Notes: generated from the letters alone by a model not told the origin. Positions 36,194 to 45,232 are shown, numbered from the stretch's first letter. The stretch is DNA of 64,000 nucleotides from Oscillatoriales cyanobacterium (GCA_004293365.1 RDYN01000046.1:62001-126000), one strand, 5' to 3'. Numbers and translations: made by a program.

Positions 36194-39031
36194 CTAAAAT
36201 CGACTGTCTGACTGACTTTCAACCCCGTCGCAGAGGTGACGATTGCTGGAATTGGCGATCGCATTTGTCTGAAAATAATTGCGGGCGACATTGCAGCCCT
36301 GCACCAACAAATCGTCAAGATTAAGATTCCACAGTATCACCGTACCATCAGCACTCGCACTAGCGATCGCCTTACCGTCAGGACTAAAACTCGCACTCCA
36401 AACAGCAGCCTTGTTACCTTTTAAAGTGTGTAGGGGCAGTGCCCCCGTGCCTGCCCTGCCGTCAATTTTCCAGAGTCTCAACATTTGATCTCTGCTTGCA
36501 GATAGCAACATTTGACTGTCAGGACTAAAATTAATATTTGTCAATCCACTTGTATGCTTTAAAATACTCAGCGGTGTGCCGTCTTTGCTCCAAGTTCTTA
36601 CAGTTCCTCCAGCACTTGCAGCCGCCAACATGGCTCCGTTGGGACTGAAACTTGCACTCACAATTCGATCGCGATCGAACTGTAAAATTCTGAGCAACTT
36701 GATATCGCTACTTGTCTCGATTGACTGCTGTTTTTGCAATTTTTGCACAACCTCGGTCAAACTCCACAGTTTAACAGTACCATCAGTAGCACCCGCAGCA
36801 AGTATCTGCCCGTCTGGGCTAAAACTCAGGCTAGTTATCCAACCTTTATCCACTTTAAAATTTGATAATTCTTGCCCGTTCATGTGCCATAGTTTAACAG
36901 TTCCATCGGCACTTGCTGAAACAATAATTTTACCATCTGGACTCAAACAGATGCTGGTTAATTTAGCGCTGTGTCCTGTTAAATCGTGCATCAACTTTCC
37001 GTTACTTTGCCAAACTTTCACGGTTTTGTCATCGCTGGCGGAAACAACTATCTGACCGCTAGGATTGAAGAGTGCACTGATGATTTTATCAGTATGCCCG
37101 GTCAATGTTGCTTGTAAAGTGCCATTAATTTGCCAAAGTTTGATATCATTGCGATCGGTAGCTGTAGCCAGTGTTTGACTGTCTGGACTGAAGCTCGCGA
37201 AAGCAAGGTTAGTGGCTTGAATCTGCCAGCGGCGGCGTTCCAGCAAGCTGTAAACTGCCTGTTCTAGGGCGATCGCCACTCGCATCTGAATTTCTGAACT
37301 CACTCCGAGCGATCGCTGCATTTCTCTAACAGCTTTAATGCTTTCGATTAAAGCTTCCGGTTTTTTGTCCGCTGCAAATAGGGTTTCGGAAAATAAACTG
37401 AGAGTCAGAATTTTGTTATTTCTTTCCTCAATTGAGGGTTTGATCCAAAAAGCAGCAATTAATATGGAAATCATCAATACTGAACTTACCGTGAAAATTC
37501 GTACTTTCAGTCGTTCCTCACGCCAGAGTTTAAGTTGAGTAACTTTTCTAAGTTTTTGCTCGGCGGATAGTTTTTCTAATAACTGATTTTCCCGGCGCAA
37601 TAGTTCTATTTCTGCTTGAGTTTGTTGATCGCGATCGCGCAATTGGGCAAATTCTGCTTCTTGGCTGGCAGCTAAAAACTGATAATCTTGGCTGCTTAAA
37701 CTTTTACCAGCAGCCCATTCTCGCGCATCTTGCAATGCTTGACCGTGCAACAATCGAGATTCATCTTGACAATTTGATGCTATCCATGCTGTTAAGGATT
37801 CGGCATAAGGGCGCAAGTCACAAAGTGCTTTTTCTACCCAGTTTGGGTTGAATATAGATGCGTAAATTCGGTTATTTACGGTTAATTTGCCACCTCGTTT
37901 TACGACTAATCCACTCAGTCGCAATTCAGTTTCTTCGGGGGTGTCATCGGCCTCGATCCCCCCTGCCCCCCTTAAGAAGGGGGGTTCTGAGATATTCTCC
38001 CCCCTTAAGAAAGGGGGTTGGGGGGGATCGAATGCTAGTATTTTTTGGTATAGTCCTAACAATCTACTGGCACGTTGCTGATTTCTCAAAAGGCGATCGC
38101 GAATTGTTTTCAAATGCACAGGCTCATCAGCAGCCTCCCAATTCTCAACAATCCGACATTGCACAATCTCCCCAATTAACAACTGGTTCGTAGTGAGGAC
38201 TTCAGTCCTTCTTTCATCCGTTGGCTCTAATATAATAGAAGCATCCCCTAAAAAGTTGACATTTTGCAGAATTAACTTGCAAAGCTTTTGAGTCAAAAAT
38301 GGCTGTCCTCCCGTCCACTCCAAAATCTCTTTTAAAAATGCTTGAGGATTGTCAACTTTCCCCTCAAATCCCTTGACTAAAGGCAAACATTCGTGTAATT
38401 TAAAACCCTGAAGTTCAATAGCTCGACCAATATTAAAAGGTGTACGAGTTGCATCGCTAATTAAATCCGATGGCGTAGCGACTCCAAGCAAAGCAAAGGT
38501 TAACTGCTGATATTCTGGCTTATAAGCGCGTTTGTTATAGCAAGATCTAATCAGTGCAAAAAAGTCATCTAGCGATTCTTTAAAACTGAGAACGCTGTCA
38601 ATTTCATCAATAAAAATGACAATTTTTTGAGAAATCTTAACCAGCAATAATTCTTCAATTAACTCTCCTAAGCGCTGCACGGGCGGCATCAACTCTCTCT
38701 CCCGCCACCAAGCCATAAACTCGACGGGATCGAACAGGTTGAAACTGCACAAAAGCTTGTAAGCGACGCCGCCGTACCACTTATCCAGAGAGACTTGCTG
38801 GTTGCCGATGTCCGAAAGGTCGATCGTAGCACAAGAAATGCGATCGATCGAGAGCTTTTGTACGGTGCGCACCAGCAAACTAGATTTGCCCATTTGTCGG
38901 GAATTGAGCACGTAACAAAACTCTCCAGCTTTCAGGGCTTGATAAAGTTCCGAGTCAGCTTGACGCACTACATAAGTAGGTGCATCTTGCGGGAGACTGC
39001 CGCCGATTTGATATTGATAATCGACTGTCAT
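36194..39031 (-). CDS. AAA_35-WD40 STAND protein with transmembrane helix
   Basis: 945 residues. The AAA_35 (AAA-like, PF14516) NTPase occupies about 1-330, with Walker A LNSRQMGKSSLLVRT (near 43) and Walker B IVIFIDEIDSVLS. A coiled coil (about 455-510, AQLRDRDQQTQAEIELLRRENQ) leads to one transmembrane helix (about 530-550, IFTVSSVLMISILIAAFWI) and then at least six WD40 repeats (SFSPDG ... VKLW units) that would form the sensor propeller. Two intergenic repeats are read in frame in the linkers (near residues 275 and 335-360; PPQPPFLRG). It follows the pilin-like gene by 19 bp on the same strand, so they are probably co-transcribed. Ligand and effector activity unknown. Confidence 0.9.
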   Translation of the reverse strand: MTVDYQYQIGGSLPQDAPTYVVRQADSELYQALKAGEFCYVLNSRQMGKSSLLVRTVQKLSIDRISCATIDLSDIGNQQVSLDKWYGGVAYKLLCSFNLFDPVEFMAWWRERELMPPVQRLGELIEELLLVKISQKIVIFIDEIDSVLSFKESLDDFFALIRSCYNKRAYKPEYQQLTFALLGVATPSDLISDATRTPFNIGRAIELQGFKLHECLPLVKGFEGKVDNPQAFLKEILEWTGGQPFLTQKLCKLILQNVNFLGDASIILEPTDERRTEVLTTNQLLIGEIVQCRIVENWEAADEPVHLKTIRDRLLRNQQRASRLLGLYQKILAFDPPQPPFLRGENISEPPFLRGAGGIEADDTPEETELRLSGLVVKRGGKLTVNNRIYASIFNPNWVEKALCDLRPYAESLTAWIASNCQDESRLLHGQALQDAREWAAGKSLSSQDYQFLAASQEAEFAQLRDRDQQTQAEIELLRRENQLLEKLSAEQKLRKVTQLKLWREERLKVRIFTVSSVLMISILIAAFWIKPSIEERNNKILTLSLFSETLFAADKKPEALIESIKAVREMQRSLGVSSEIQMRVAIALEQAVYSLLERRRWQIQATNLAFASFSPDSQTLATATDRNDIKLWQINGTLQATLTGHTDKIISALFNPSGQIVVSASDDKTVKVWQSNGKLMHDLTGHSAKLTSICLSPDGKIIVSASADGTVKLWHMNGQELSNFKVDKGWITSLSFSPDGQILAAGATDGTVKLWSLTEVVQKLQKQQSIETSSDIKLLRILQFDRDRIVSASFSPNGAMLAAASAGGTVRTWSKDGTPLSILKHTSGLTNINFSPDSQMLLSASRDQMLRLWKIDGRAGTGALPLHTLKGNKAAVWSASFSPDGKAIASASADGTVILWNLNLDDLLVQGCNVARNYFQTNAIANSSNRHLCDGVESQSDSRF

Positions 39032-39050
39032 GAGTTTGCCTATAGTTAGA

Positions 39051-39566
39051 TTATTTTGTCACTTGTGTTGTGCCTTTACCGCAGATCAGTTTGTCATTTT
39101 GTTCAGTTGGTTCCGCTGGTTTAATTGTACCGCTAGAATCAGCTTCGCACAAGATGGCTGATGTTGTCATTTCATGTTTAGGAGCATTGGGATAGGCAGG
39201 AACTAGAAAGACACCGCCAACAAAACTTTTTTCTTTTTCTTGCTTGGATAATGCATAGTTAAAAGCAGTTGTTTTAGTGCTACGAAGTGAATATTTGTAG
39301 TTTGTTGTTTCGGTTTTAATGCCAATTCCTAAAGCAGCAACTGAATTGCCCAAAACACCGTTTTCTGCATAATAAGCTTGCTGAGCCCTGTTCATTGAAC
39401 CAACATACTGTTTGGCTTCTGACTGCTTAGCCTTATTTGTATTACCACACAAAAAAAATGATAAAACTAAAACACCAATTACTGGGGTAAGCAATATCAA
39501 AAGCACTAAACATCCGCAACCAGTAGTAGGTAAAAAGCTAGGTGAATTATAATCTCGTTGACTCAT
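39051..39566 (-). CDS. Pilin_GH-like protein lacking the prepilin cleavage site
   Basis: 171 residues. The C-terminal part matches the pilin-like G/H family and the pilin at 46096 (SEAKQYVGSMNRAQQAYYAENG, GIGIKTETTNYKYS, ILCEADSSGTIKP). The N-terminus has a single hydrophobic helix (CLVLLILLTPVIGVLVLSFFL) but no GFTLVE motif, so prepilin peptidase would not process it; it may be a membrane-anchored minor subunit or a decoy. It sits between the truncated pilin upstream and the STAND gene 19 bp downstream. The start ATG at 39566 follows GGAGACAATACT, the same leader as the neighbouring pilin remnants. Confidence 0.75.
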   Translation of the reverse strand: MSQRDYNSPSFLPTTGCGCLVLLILLTPVIGVLVLSFFLCGNTNKAKQSEAKQYVGSMNRAQQAYYAENGVLGNSVAALGIGIKTETTNYKYSLRSTKTTAFNYALSKQEKEKSFVGGVFLVPAYPNAPKHEMTTSAILCEADSSGTIKPAEPTEQNDKLICGKGTTQVTK

Positions 39567-39701
39567 AGTATTGTCTCCTCTCTGTTTGTAGTAAGGACTT
39601 TAGTCCTTAAAAAGTGAATTAAATGCCGATTTTAGTTCGCGATCCGCTGTCATTATCCGCCCTAGAATTCGATCGCCAGTTTTGCAAATAATTGGTTGAT
39701 T

Positions 39702-39992
39702 CTATATTTCATCTCGATCGCCCTTTTGCACTAATTCTTTCGCTGTCAGAACTATTAAAAAAACCAAACATCCAGAAACATTAATTGCATCTCGATCGCC
39801 CTTTGAATCAAATCCTCGATCGGGATTCATTGAAGCAACATACTGTATTGTTTCTGAATGTTTAGCCTGAGATGTTCTATTCAGATAAGATGGCAGGGCG
39901 ATCGCGCCCATTACTCCAACGAACATTAAAAACAATAAGCATCTTAAACGCTTAGCTAAAGTGTTAGTTGATTGAGAATATTGTTGACTCAT
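39702..39992 (-). pseudogene. truncated Pilin_GH-like gene
   Basis: 96 codons. It starts like the other pilins of this locus, with the helix LLFLMFVGVMGAIALPSYL and the conserved TSQAKHSETIQYVASMN, and then runs into a sequence made of CGATCGCCCTTT repeats (NPDRGFDSKGDRDAI ... VQKGDRDEI) instead of the pilin head domain. It lacks the GFTLVE motif too. It is most likely a decayed third member of the cassette. Confidence 0.65.
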
Positions 39993-40133
39993 AGTATTGT
40001 CTCCTTTCTATTGGCAGTCAGAACTTTGGTGCTGAGAATGTCGATCGAATGCCGCGAGGCAGAGCCTCTGAATCTGCGTTACCAGGCTCTTCCTGGTAAC
40101 GAGAATAACTAGAAAATGGTGATGAGAAAACAT

Positions 40134-40694
40134 CTAAGCTTGCAGATTTTGGATCTCTTTCAAATCGATAGTTATCGGCTTAATTAATTTACTATCGATC
40201 GCAAAGTTCCGCAATTCCACTTTTGTAAACTTAACTCCCCAAGGCTCGGCTATTGTATCTACATCCTCCACTAAAGCATTATTTATTTGATGGCGATCGA
40301 CGTACAATTGCTCTAGAGTTAATTGAGCGATGTGATTTCCAATTGCCAGAATCAGTATATTGAACAGGGATTGCTTGAGATTCTGCACCTTGTAGCAAGC
40401 TTTTTCTAAGTCAATAATTCGCCAGTGCACGATAAAATCAACTGTGACGGAAACCCGATCGCGAGTTTTGCATTGTTGTGGCGGTAGGTGTAAAATTTGC
40501 TCGCGCAGAGTTTCTTGATAGGCAACTCTTTCGACAAAGGGAACTAGAAATGTGATGCCAGGTTCGAGTTTTTTGCGATCGTAAATTCCGAAAACTTCTA
40601 CTAAAGCTTCGTCTCCTTGAGGGACGACTTTGATGCTCCTGCTTAAGGATACTCCGGTGATTGCAAACACTGCCATCAAAAAATACTGATACAT
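40134..40694 (-). CDS. SPFH/band-7 (stomatin-like) protein, copy 1
   Basis: 186-residue slipin. The N-terminal hydrophobic segment (YQYFLMAVFAITGVSL) anchors it, and the band-7 core follows: VVPQGDEALVEVFGIYDRKKLEPGITFLVPFVE, LHLPPQQCKTRDRVSVTVDFIVHWRI, LEQLYVDRHQINNALVEDVDTIAEPWGVKFTKVELRNF. It lacks the long coiled-coil tail of full flotillins. It probably oligomerises in membrane microdomains together with the NfeD-like protein encoded 200 bp upstream on the same strand. It is a close paralogue of 42103-42663. RBS GGAGATTCACT precedes the ATG. Confidence 0.88.
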   Translation of the reverse strand: MYQYFLMAVFAITGVSLSRSIKVVPQGDEALVEVFGIYDRKKLEPGITFLVPFVERVAYQETLREQILHLPPQQCKTRDRVSVTVDFIVHWRIIDLEKACYKVQNLKQSLFNILILAIGNHIAQLTLEQLYVDRHQINNALVEDVDTIAEPWGVKFTKVELRNFAIDSKLIKPITIDLKEIQNLQA

Positions 40695-40746
40695 AGTGAA
40701 TCTCCTAAACAGTTGATAGTTGAGAGTTGACAGTTAATAGTCGATC

Positions 40747-40875
40747 GTGATTTCTTAGTCCGCGAAGGCGGACTTTGTTTGTCTAGAAGCGATTTCAATC
40801 GCCGATGAGAGCGTGATTTCTTAGTCCGTGAAGGCGGACTTTGTTTGTCTAGAAGCGATTTCAATCGCCGAGTCA
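40747..40875. repeat. two tandem 66-bp repeats
   Basis: Two copies of a unit with GTGATTTCTTAGTCCG(C/T)GAAGG and TCTAGAAGCGATTTCAATCG, containing the inverted pair AGTCCGCGAAGGCGGACT. Situated between the NfeD and SPFH genes of copy 1; copy 2 lacks them. A reading frame runs through but codes only the repeat. Confidence 0.8.
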
Positions 40876-40894
40876 TAAAGGAGGTAACTCAGAT

Positions 40895-41437
40895 TTAGCC
40901 GTTAATGTGAATTAATCTGTCAGGTATCACAATCAACGTATTTCCTTCCCGCTGCAAAACGTAAACTTTTTGTTTGGCTGCGATTTCTTGGTAATCTTCA
41001 TTGCGGGCTTTCCAAGGAGCACCTTCATAGATCACCATTCCAATTTCTCCAGGTAAAATCTCAGAAATAGTTGTGGCTGTGCTTGCTGCGGGAATCACAA
41101 ACTTTTTGCGTAAGATTAAAAGGGGTCTAATCCAGGTGTTGAGGGCGAGAGAGATTACCATCCAGTAGGATATATGCCAGTCAAAAGCTGCATACATGAC
41201 ATAGGCCCAATTAAACTGAAATACGATCGAGCCTATCCACAAAGCAGAAGAGCAAATTAAAGCAGCAACCCCCATCATCAGCAAGTAAAATCTGTATCTT
41301 CGGGGCAGAGTTTTGAGGATTAATAGATCGATCGCACTCAACACAATTCCGGCTGTCAACCAAAATAGCGGCGGTGTTAATGTAAAAAGCGTTCGCTCGG
41401 TAGCTAATGCCAGCAGGAAAGTTAAAATAGAATCCAT
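40895..41437 (-). CDS. NfeD-like membrane protein, copy 1
   Basis: 180 residues with about four transmembrane segments in the first 110 residues and a C-terminal OB-fold of the NfeD type (ILPGEIGMVIYEGAPWKARNED...KVYVLQREGNTLIVIP). NfeD proteins partner SPFH proteins, and an SPFH gene follows directly. A near duplicate lies at 42718-43260 with the same upstream control region. The ATG at 41437 is 93 bp from the first 11-bp iteron. Confidence 0.85.
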   Translation of the reverse strand: MDSILTFLLALATERTLFTLTPPLFWLTAGIVLSAIDLLILKTLPRRYRFYLLMMGVAALICSSALWIGSIVFQFNWAYVMYAAFDWHISYWMVISLALNTWIRPLLILRKKFVIPAASTATTISEILPGEIGMVIYEGAPWKARNEDYQEIAAKQKVYVLQREGNTLIVIPDRLIHING

Positions 41438-41494
41438 AATGTTTTTACCTCGTTTTGATGCGATTCAACCTTGTTATTTCTAATCTAATCAGGT

Positions 41495-41562
41495 GGCTAT
41501 TTGAGTTCGCGAGTGAGTTATTTGAGAATTCATCGACTTTTCATCGACTTTTTATCGACTTT
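41495..41562 (-). promoter_or_regulatory. 11-bp iterons and conserved promoter box upstream of NfeD copy 1
   Basis: Three direct 11-bp units read TCATCGACTTT, TCATCGACTTT and TTATCGACTTT at 41530-41540, 41541-41551 and 41552-41562. On the gene's strand they are followed by the conserved box CTCAAATAGCC (41505-41495) and an AT-rich -10 region. The same arrangement precedes NfeD copy 2 and the pilin at 46096. One-helical-turn spacing is typical of a cooperative activator. Confidence 0.7.
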
Positions 41563-41605
41563 AGGGACGATTAGCAATCAATTTAAGGTCAAATCCGCAT
41601 TCCGG

Positions 41606-41827
41606 CAGTCCGGCAGGGGTTTAAACCCCTGCCTCATAGCGAAAGTCGGTTGAAACCGACTATGGATTGGAGATTGGAGATTGGAGATTTTAGATGGGAA
41701 TTATTGATTTGAGATTGAATATTTGAGATTTAAAATTGAGGATTAAGAAGTTGATTTAATTGGCTTTTTAGTCCTCTTTGAGAGGACTTTCGCTATGAGA
41801 CAGGGAATTAATTCCCTGTCGGACTGT
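41606..41827. mobile_element. MITE-like element, copy 3 (222 bp)
   Basis: Has the same outer arms as the elements at 19.8-20.3 kb (CAGTCCGGCAGGGGTTTAA ... AATTAATTCCCTGTCGGACT), but a longer and different centre, with the left inner palindrome replaced by GTCGGTTGAAACCGAC and an imperfect tandem TTGGAGA/TTGAGAT run. It lies between the two NfeD-SPFH cassettes, beside the iterons of copy 1. Confidence 0.7.
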
Positions 41828-41901
41828 CGGACTTACAAACAATATCGGTACAGCATTCGATATTAAATTGATTTGAGATTTGAGATTGGCAATTAAGGCT
41901 G

Positions 41902-41958
41902 TTATCTCGATCGCTTCCTATTTACTTTGCTATTTGACTTAGACTTGTGTTGACGCAT
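41902..41958 (-). pseudogene. residual start of a pilin gene in cassette copy 2
   Basis: The leader GGAAACAATACC-ATG matches the starts of the pilin genes at 39992 and 39566. The frame ends after 18 codons. The preceding 130 bp also match the SPFH-pilin spacer of copy 1 (GCTGAGAATGTCGATCGAAT ... GAGGCAGAGCCTCTG), so the duplicated unit was NfeD-SPFH-pilin and its pilin has been lost here. Confidence 0.5.
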
Positions 41959-42102
41959 GGTATTGTTTCCTTTATATTTGCAGTCAGAGAACTTTGTTGC
42001 TGAGAATGTCGATCGAATTCACTGAGGCAGAGCCTCTGGATCTGCGTTACCAGGCAGAACCTGGTAACGAGAATAACTAGAAAAATGGTGATGAAAAAAA
42101 AT

Positions 42103-42663
42103 CTAAGCTCGCAGTTTTTTTGCCGCTTTTGGATCGAGGGCTGTCGGCTGAATCACTTGAGTGCCGATCGCAAAATCGCGCAATTCCACTCTCGTAAACT
42201 TTACTCCCCAAGGCTCAGTGATTGTATCCAACTCCTTCACTAAAGCATTATTTATTTGATGGCGAGCGTCGTAAAGTTCCTCCACAGCTAATTTACCAAT
42301 TTCAGTCCGAATTGCCAGAATCAGCATATTGAACATGGCTTCCTTGAGATTTTCTACCTTGTAGCAAGCTTTTTCTAAGTTAATGATTCGCCAGTACACG
42401 ATAAAATCAACAGTGATGGCAACCCGATCGCGAGTTTTACATTGTTGCGGCGCTAGGTACAAAATTTGCTCGCGCAGAGTTTGTATGTAGGCGACTTTTT
42501 CGACAAAGGGAACCAGAAATGTCAAACCAGGTTCCAGTTTTTTGCGATCGTACTTTCCAAAAACTTCTACTAAAGCTTCATCTCCTTGACGGACGATTTT
42601 CATGCTGCTGGATAATGATACTCCGGTGATTGCTAAAAACACCATCAACAAATATTCAGACAT
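42103..42663 (-). CDS. SPFH/band-7 (stomatin-like) protein, copy 2
   Basis: 186 residues, paralogue of the SPFH protein at 40134 with most residues unchanged in the core (QGDEALVEVFGKYDRKKLEP, LREQILYLAPQQCKTRDRVAI, RHQINNALVKELDTITEPWG). The N-terminal anchor is EYLLMVFLAITGVSL. I start at 42663 (MSEYLLMV), which keeps the same RBS, GGAGATTCACT, as copy 1; the frame is open to 42684. It lies 54 bp after NfeD copy 2. Confidence 0.88.
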   Translation of the reverse strand: MSEYLLMVFLAITGVSLSSSMKIVRQGDEALVEVFGKYDRKKLEPGLTFLVPFVEKVAYIQTLREQILYLAPQQCKTRDRVAITVDFIVYWRIINLEKACYKVENLKEAMFNMLILAIRTEIGKLAVEELYDARHQINNALVKELDTITEPWGVKFTRVELRDFAIGTQVIQPTALDPKAAKKLRA

Positions 42664-42717
42664 AGTGAATCTCCTATTAAACAATTGACAGTTGATAGTT
42701 GACAGTTGACAGTGAAC

Positions 42718-43260
42718 TTAACCTTTAATGCGAATTAATCTGTCAGGTATCACGATCAGCGTGTTTCCTTCGTGGCGCAAAACGTAAACTTTTTGTTGGG
42801 CGGCGATTCCCTGGGAATCTTCATTGCGGGCTTTCCACGAAACACCTTCATAGATCACCATTCCAATTTCTCCCGATAAAATTTCGGAGATAGTTGTCGC
42901 TTCGGTTGCTTCAGGAATCTCGAACTTTTTGCGAACAATGAAAACTGGTCTGATCCAGATACTCAGGGCGAGAGAGATTCCCATCCAGTAGAATATCTGC
43001 CAGTCAAAAGCTTCATACATGACGTTCGCCCAATCAAACTGAAATGCGATCGAGCCTCTCCACAAAACAAAGGATGAAATTAGAGCAGCAACTCCCATCA
43101 TCAAAGCGTAAAACCTGTATCTTTGCGGCTGAGTTTTGATGATTAATAGCTCGATCGCACTCAGTACAATTCCGATAACCAACCAAAACATCGGCGGTGT
43201 GAATGCGAAACCCGATCGATTAGTGGCTGACGCCAGCGACCAAATTAGGAGAGAATACAC
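42718..43260 (-). CDS. NfeD-like membrane protein, copy 2
   Basis: 180 residues, same layout as copy 1: four hydrophobic segments and a C-terminal NfeD OB-fold (ILSGEIGMVIYEGVSWKARNEDSQ...VYVLRHEGNTLIVIP). Head of the duplicated cassette and divergent from the HTH-TIR-AAA gene, with which it shares a 174-bp control region containing the 11-bp iterons. Confidence 0.85.
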   Translation of the reverse strand: MYSLLIWSLASATNRSGFAFTPPMFWLVIGIVLSAIELLIIKTQPQRYRFYALMMGVAALISSFVLWRGSIAFQFDWANVMYEAFDWQIFYWMGISLALSIWIRPVFIVRKKFEIPEATEATTISEILSGEIGMVIYEGVSWKARNEDSQGIAAQQKVYVLRHEGNTLIVIPDRLIRIKG

Positions 43261-43306
43261 AATGCTTTTACCTCGTTTTGATGCGCTCGAACCTTGTTAT
43301 TTCTCA

Positions 43307-43385
43307 TCTAATCAGGCCGCTATTTGAGTTGGTGAGTGAGTTATTTGAAAATTCATCGACTTTTCATCGACTTTTTATCGACTTT
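43307..43385. promoter_or_regulatory. 11-bp iterons between NfeD copy 2 and the HTH-TIR-AAA gene
   Basis: Units TCATCGACTTT (43353-43363), TCATCGACTTT (43364-43374) and TTATCGACTTT (43375-43385) are identical to those of copy 1. The box CGCTATTTGAG near 43319-43329 and the AATCAG to its left repeat the copy 1 promoter. The third iteron ends 49 bp before the ATG of the divergent gene, so it could also control that gene. Confidence 0.7.
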
Positions 43386-43434
43386 CGGACAAGAGGCATT
43401 TATCATGGTTTTAGTGTCTCGATGGTTATAAGCA

Positions 43435-45225
43435 ATGCCTCGATCGCTCAGGCTGCGTCTCCAGCACATTCCCGCAGTTAAATCGTCTCTGCTGAGAAAT
43501 GGCTTTCCCAGTCAAAAAATCCTGGCTGAGGATTTAGGGATCGCCCAATCTACTGTCAGTCATTTCCTAAATGGCAAACCTGTGGATTATGCCAATTTCA
43601 TCGAAATTTGTCGCGGCTTGGGCCAGGAATGGCGCGATATCGCCGATTTTGAAACCCAATGCGAATCAGTAGAAATACAGTCGATCGCACCTAAAATAGC
43701 CAAAATTGCGATCGTCTTCGAGGGCTTCGCTAGCGCCCGATCGCACCCAAACCACACCCTGATTCAACAATTGCACCAAGCTTTGACGAATGCTAGCCAC
43801 GAAGTCTTTTTAGTTAACAACAGCAGCAAAGATAACTCATATTTAAAGCTTTGCGATTATTTGCTGTTACCGATGTCCGCAGAATCTGCCGCTAGCGAAA
43901 TGATATTAGAACAAGTACAGCTAGCCAAAGAATTGCACACTTTAACTAATAAAACACCAGCGATATTACCAATTTGCATTGAATTAAATGCACCATTTCC
44001 TTTCGATTTATTACATTATTTAGCAGGAGTTCCGTCCTGGCAATGGCGGTCTGCTGCCGACTCATCAAAGTTAATTTCAGAAATTTTGACCGTAGTTAAA
44101 GAAGGTCGCACATCCTTAAATGCAGACCATGAATTAGCTGTCAATTTGAGCGAAATTTCTAGCACAAAAAATTCGATAATTCCACCCCAACCCGCAGCAG
44201 CACCCGAATTGCCGGGAGGACAAGTAGATTTAGCTTCTCGTTTTTATATCGATCGCCCTCCGATCGAATCTCGCTGTTACGAAACCATCGTCCAACCGGG
44301 CGCGCTGATTCGGATTAAAGCACCGAGACAGATGGGAAAAACTTCTTTAATGGCGAGGATTTTGCATCATGCAGAAGTGCAAGGTTCTCGGACAGTGGCG
44401 CTGAGTTTTCAACTAGCAAATAGGAGAGTTTTCGCTAATTCGGATACTTTTTTGCAGTGGTTTTGTGCTAGCGTCGGTCAAGAGTTGGGAATGCTGGAAC
44501 AGTTACCTAAGTGCTGGGAATTAGCAGATTTAATTGGCAGCAATCAGTGCTGTAAAGCTTTTTTTGAACAGTATTTGCTGTCAGAATCGTCACCACCTCT
44601 GACATTGGGTTTGGATGAGTGCGATCGCCTGTTTGAATCGCCGGAAATTGCCGATGACTTTTTTGGGTTGTTGCGCGCTTTGCACGAAGAAGCGAAGCGG
44701 CGAGATATTTGGAAAAAGTTTCGTTTAATTGTAGTACATTCCACGGAAGTTTATATCCCGCTGGATGTCAATAAGTCGCCCTTTAATGTCGGATTGCCGA
44801 TAGAAATGCCGGAATTTAACCCGCAGCAAGTACAAGAGTTAGCCCAAAGGCACGGATTGAATTGGAGTACCGATGAAGTTGCAGAATTGATGGCTTTAGT
44901 GGGGGGACATCCCTATTTAGTGCGGCTGGCTATGTATCGCATTGTGTGTCAAGATGTGACTTTAAATAATTTGCTGAAATCTGCGACAACGGAGGCAGGA
45001 ATTTACAGCGATCATTTGCGTCGGCATTTGTGGAATTTAGAAAAATATCCAGAATTAATCGAGGCGATGAGAGAGGTTTCGAGTGTGTCACAACCAGTTC
45101 GATTGAGGTTAGAATTAGGGTTTAAATTGAACAGTATGGGGTTGGTGAAACTGGATGGTAATTATTGCAGTGCGAGATGCAGCTTGTATGAGGAGTATTT
45201 TGGCGATCGCCTAAACTGCAAATAA
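43435..45225 (+). CDS. HTH-TIR-like-AAA_35 STAND protein
   Basis: 596 residues. Residues about 18-70 form a helix-turn-helix (QKILAEDLGIAQSTVSHFLNG), followed by a TIR-like fold at about 90-225 (LIQQLHQALTNASHEVFLVN, CDYLLLPMSAESAASEMI, LHTLTNKTPAILPICI), the block that in other cyanobacterial proteins starts with IFISYR; here that first strand reads IAIVFEGFAS, so catalytic competence is doubtful. From about 260 an AAA_35 NTPase follows with Walker A APRQMGKTSLMAR (296-308) and Walker B LTLGLDECDRLFE. There is no C-terminal sensor repeat. The HTH makes it the best local candidate to bind the 11-bp iterons 49 bp upstream of its start. Confidence 0.85.
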   Translation: MPRSLRLRLQHIPAVKSSLLRNGFPSQKILAEDLGIAQSTVSHFLNGKPVDYANFIEICRGLGQEWRDIADFETQCESVEIQSIAPKIAKIAIVFEGFASARSHPNHTLIQQLHQALTNASHEVFLVNNSSKDNSYLKLCDYLLLPMSAESAASEMILEQVQLAKELHTLTNKTPAILPICIELNAPFPFDLLHYLAGVPSWQWRSAADSSKLISEILTVVKEGRTSLNADHELAVNLSEISSTKNSIIPPQPAAAPELPGGQVDLASRFYIDRPPIESRCYETIVQPGALIRIKAPRQMGKTSLMARILHHAEVQGSRTVALSFQLANRRVFANSDTFLQWFCASVGQELGMLEQLPKCWELADLIGSNQCCKAFFEQYLLSESSPPLTLGLDECDRLFESPEIADDFFGLLRALHEEAKRRDIWKKFRLIVVHSTEVYIPLDVNKSPFNVGLPIEMPEFNPQQVQELAQRHGLNWSTDEVAELMALVGGHPYLVRLAMYRIVCQDVTLNNLLKSATTEAGIYSDHLRRHLWNLEKYPELIEAMREVSSVSQPVRLRLELGFKLNSMGLVKLDGNYCSARCSLYEEYFGDRLNCK

Positions 45226-45232
45226 TCCTGAT

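Noticed and set aside
40676-40876. Small frame with repeated LKSLLDKQSPPSRTKKS peptides
   Set aside because: Product of two 66-bp intergenic repeats; no family features.
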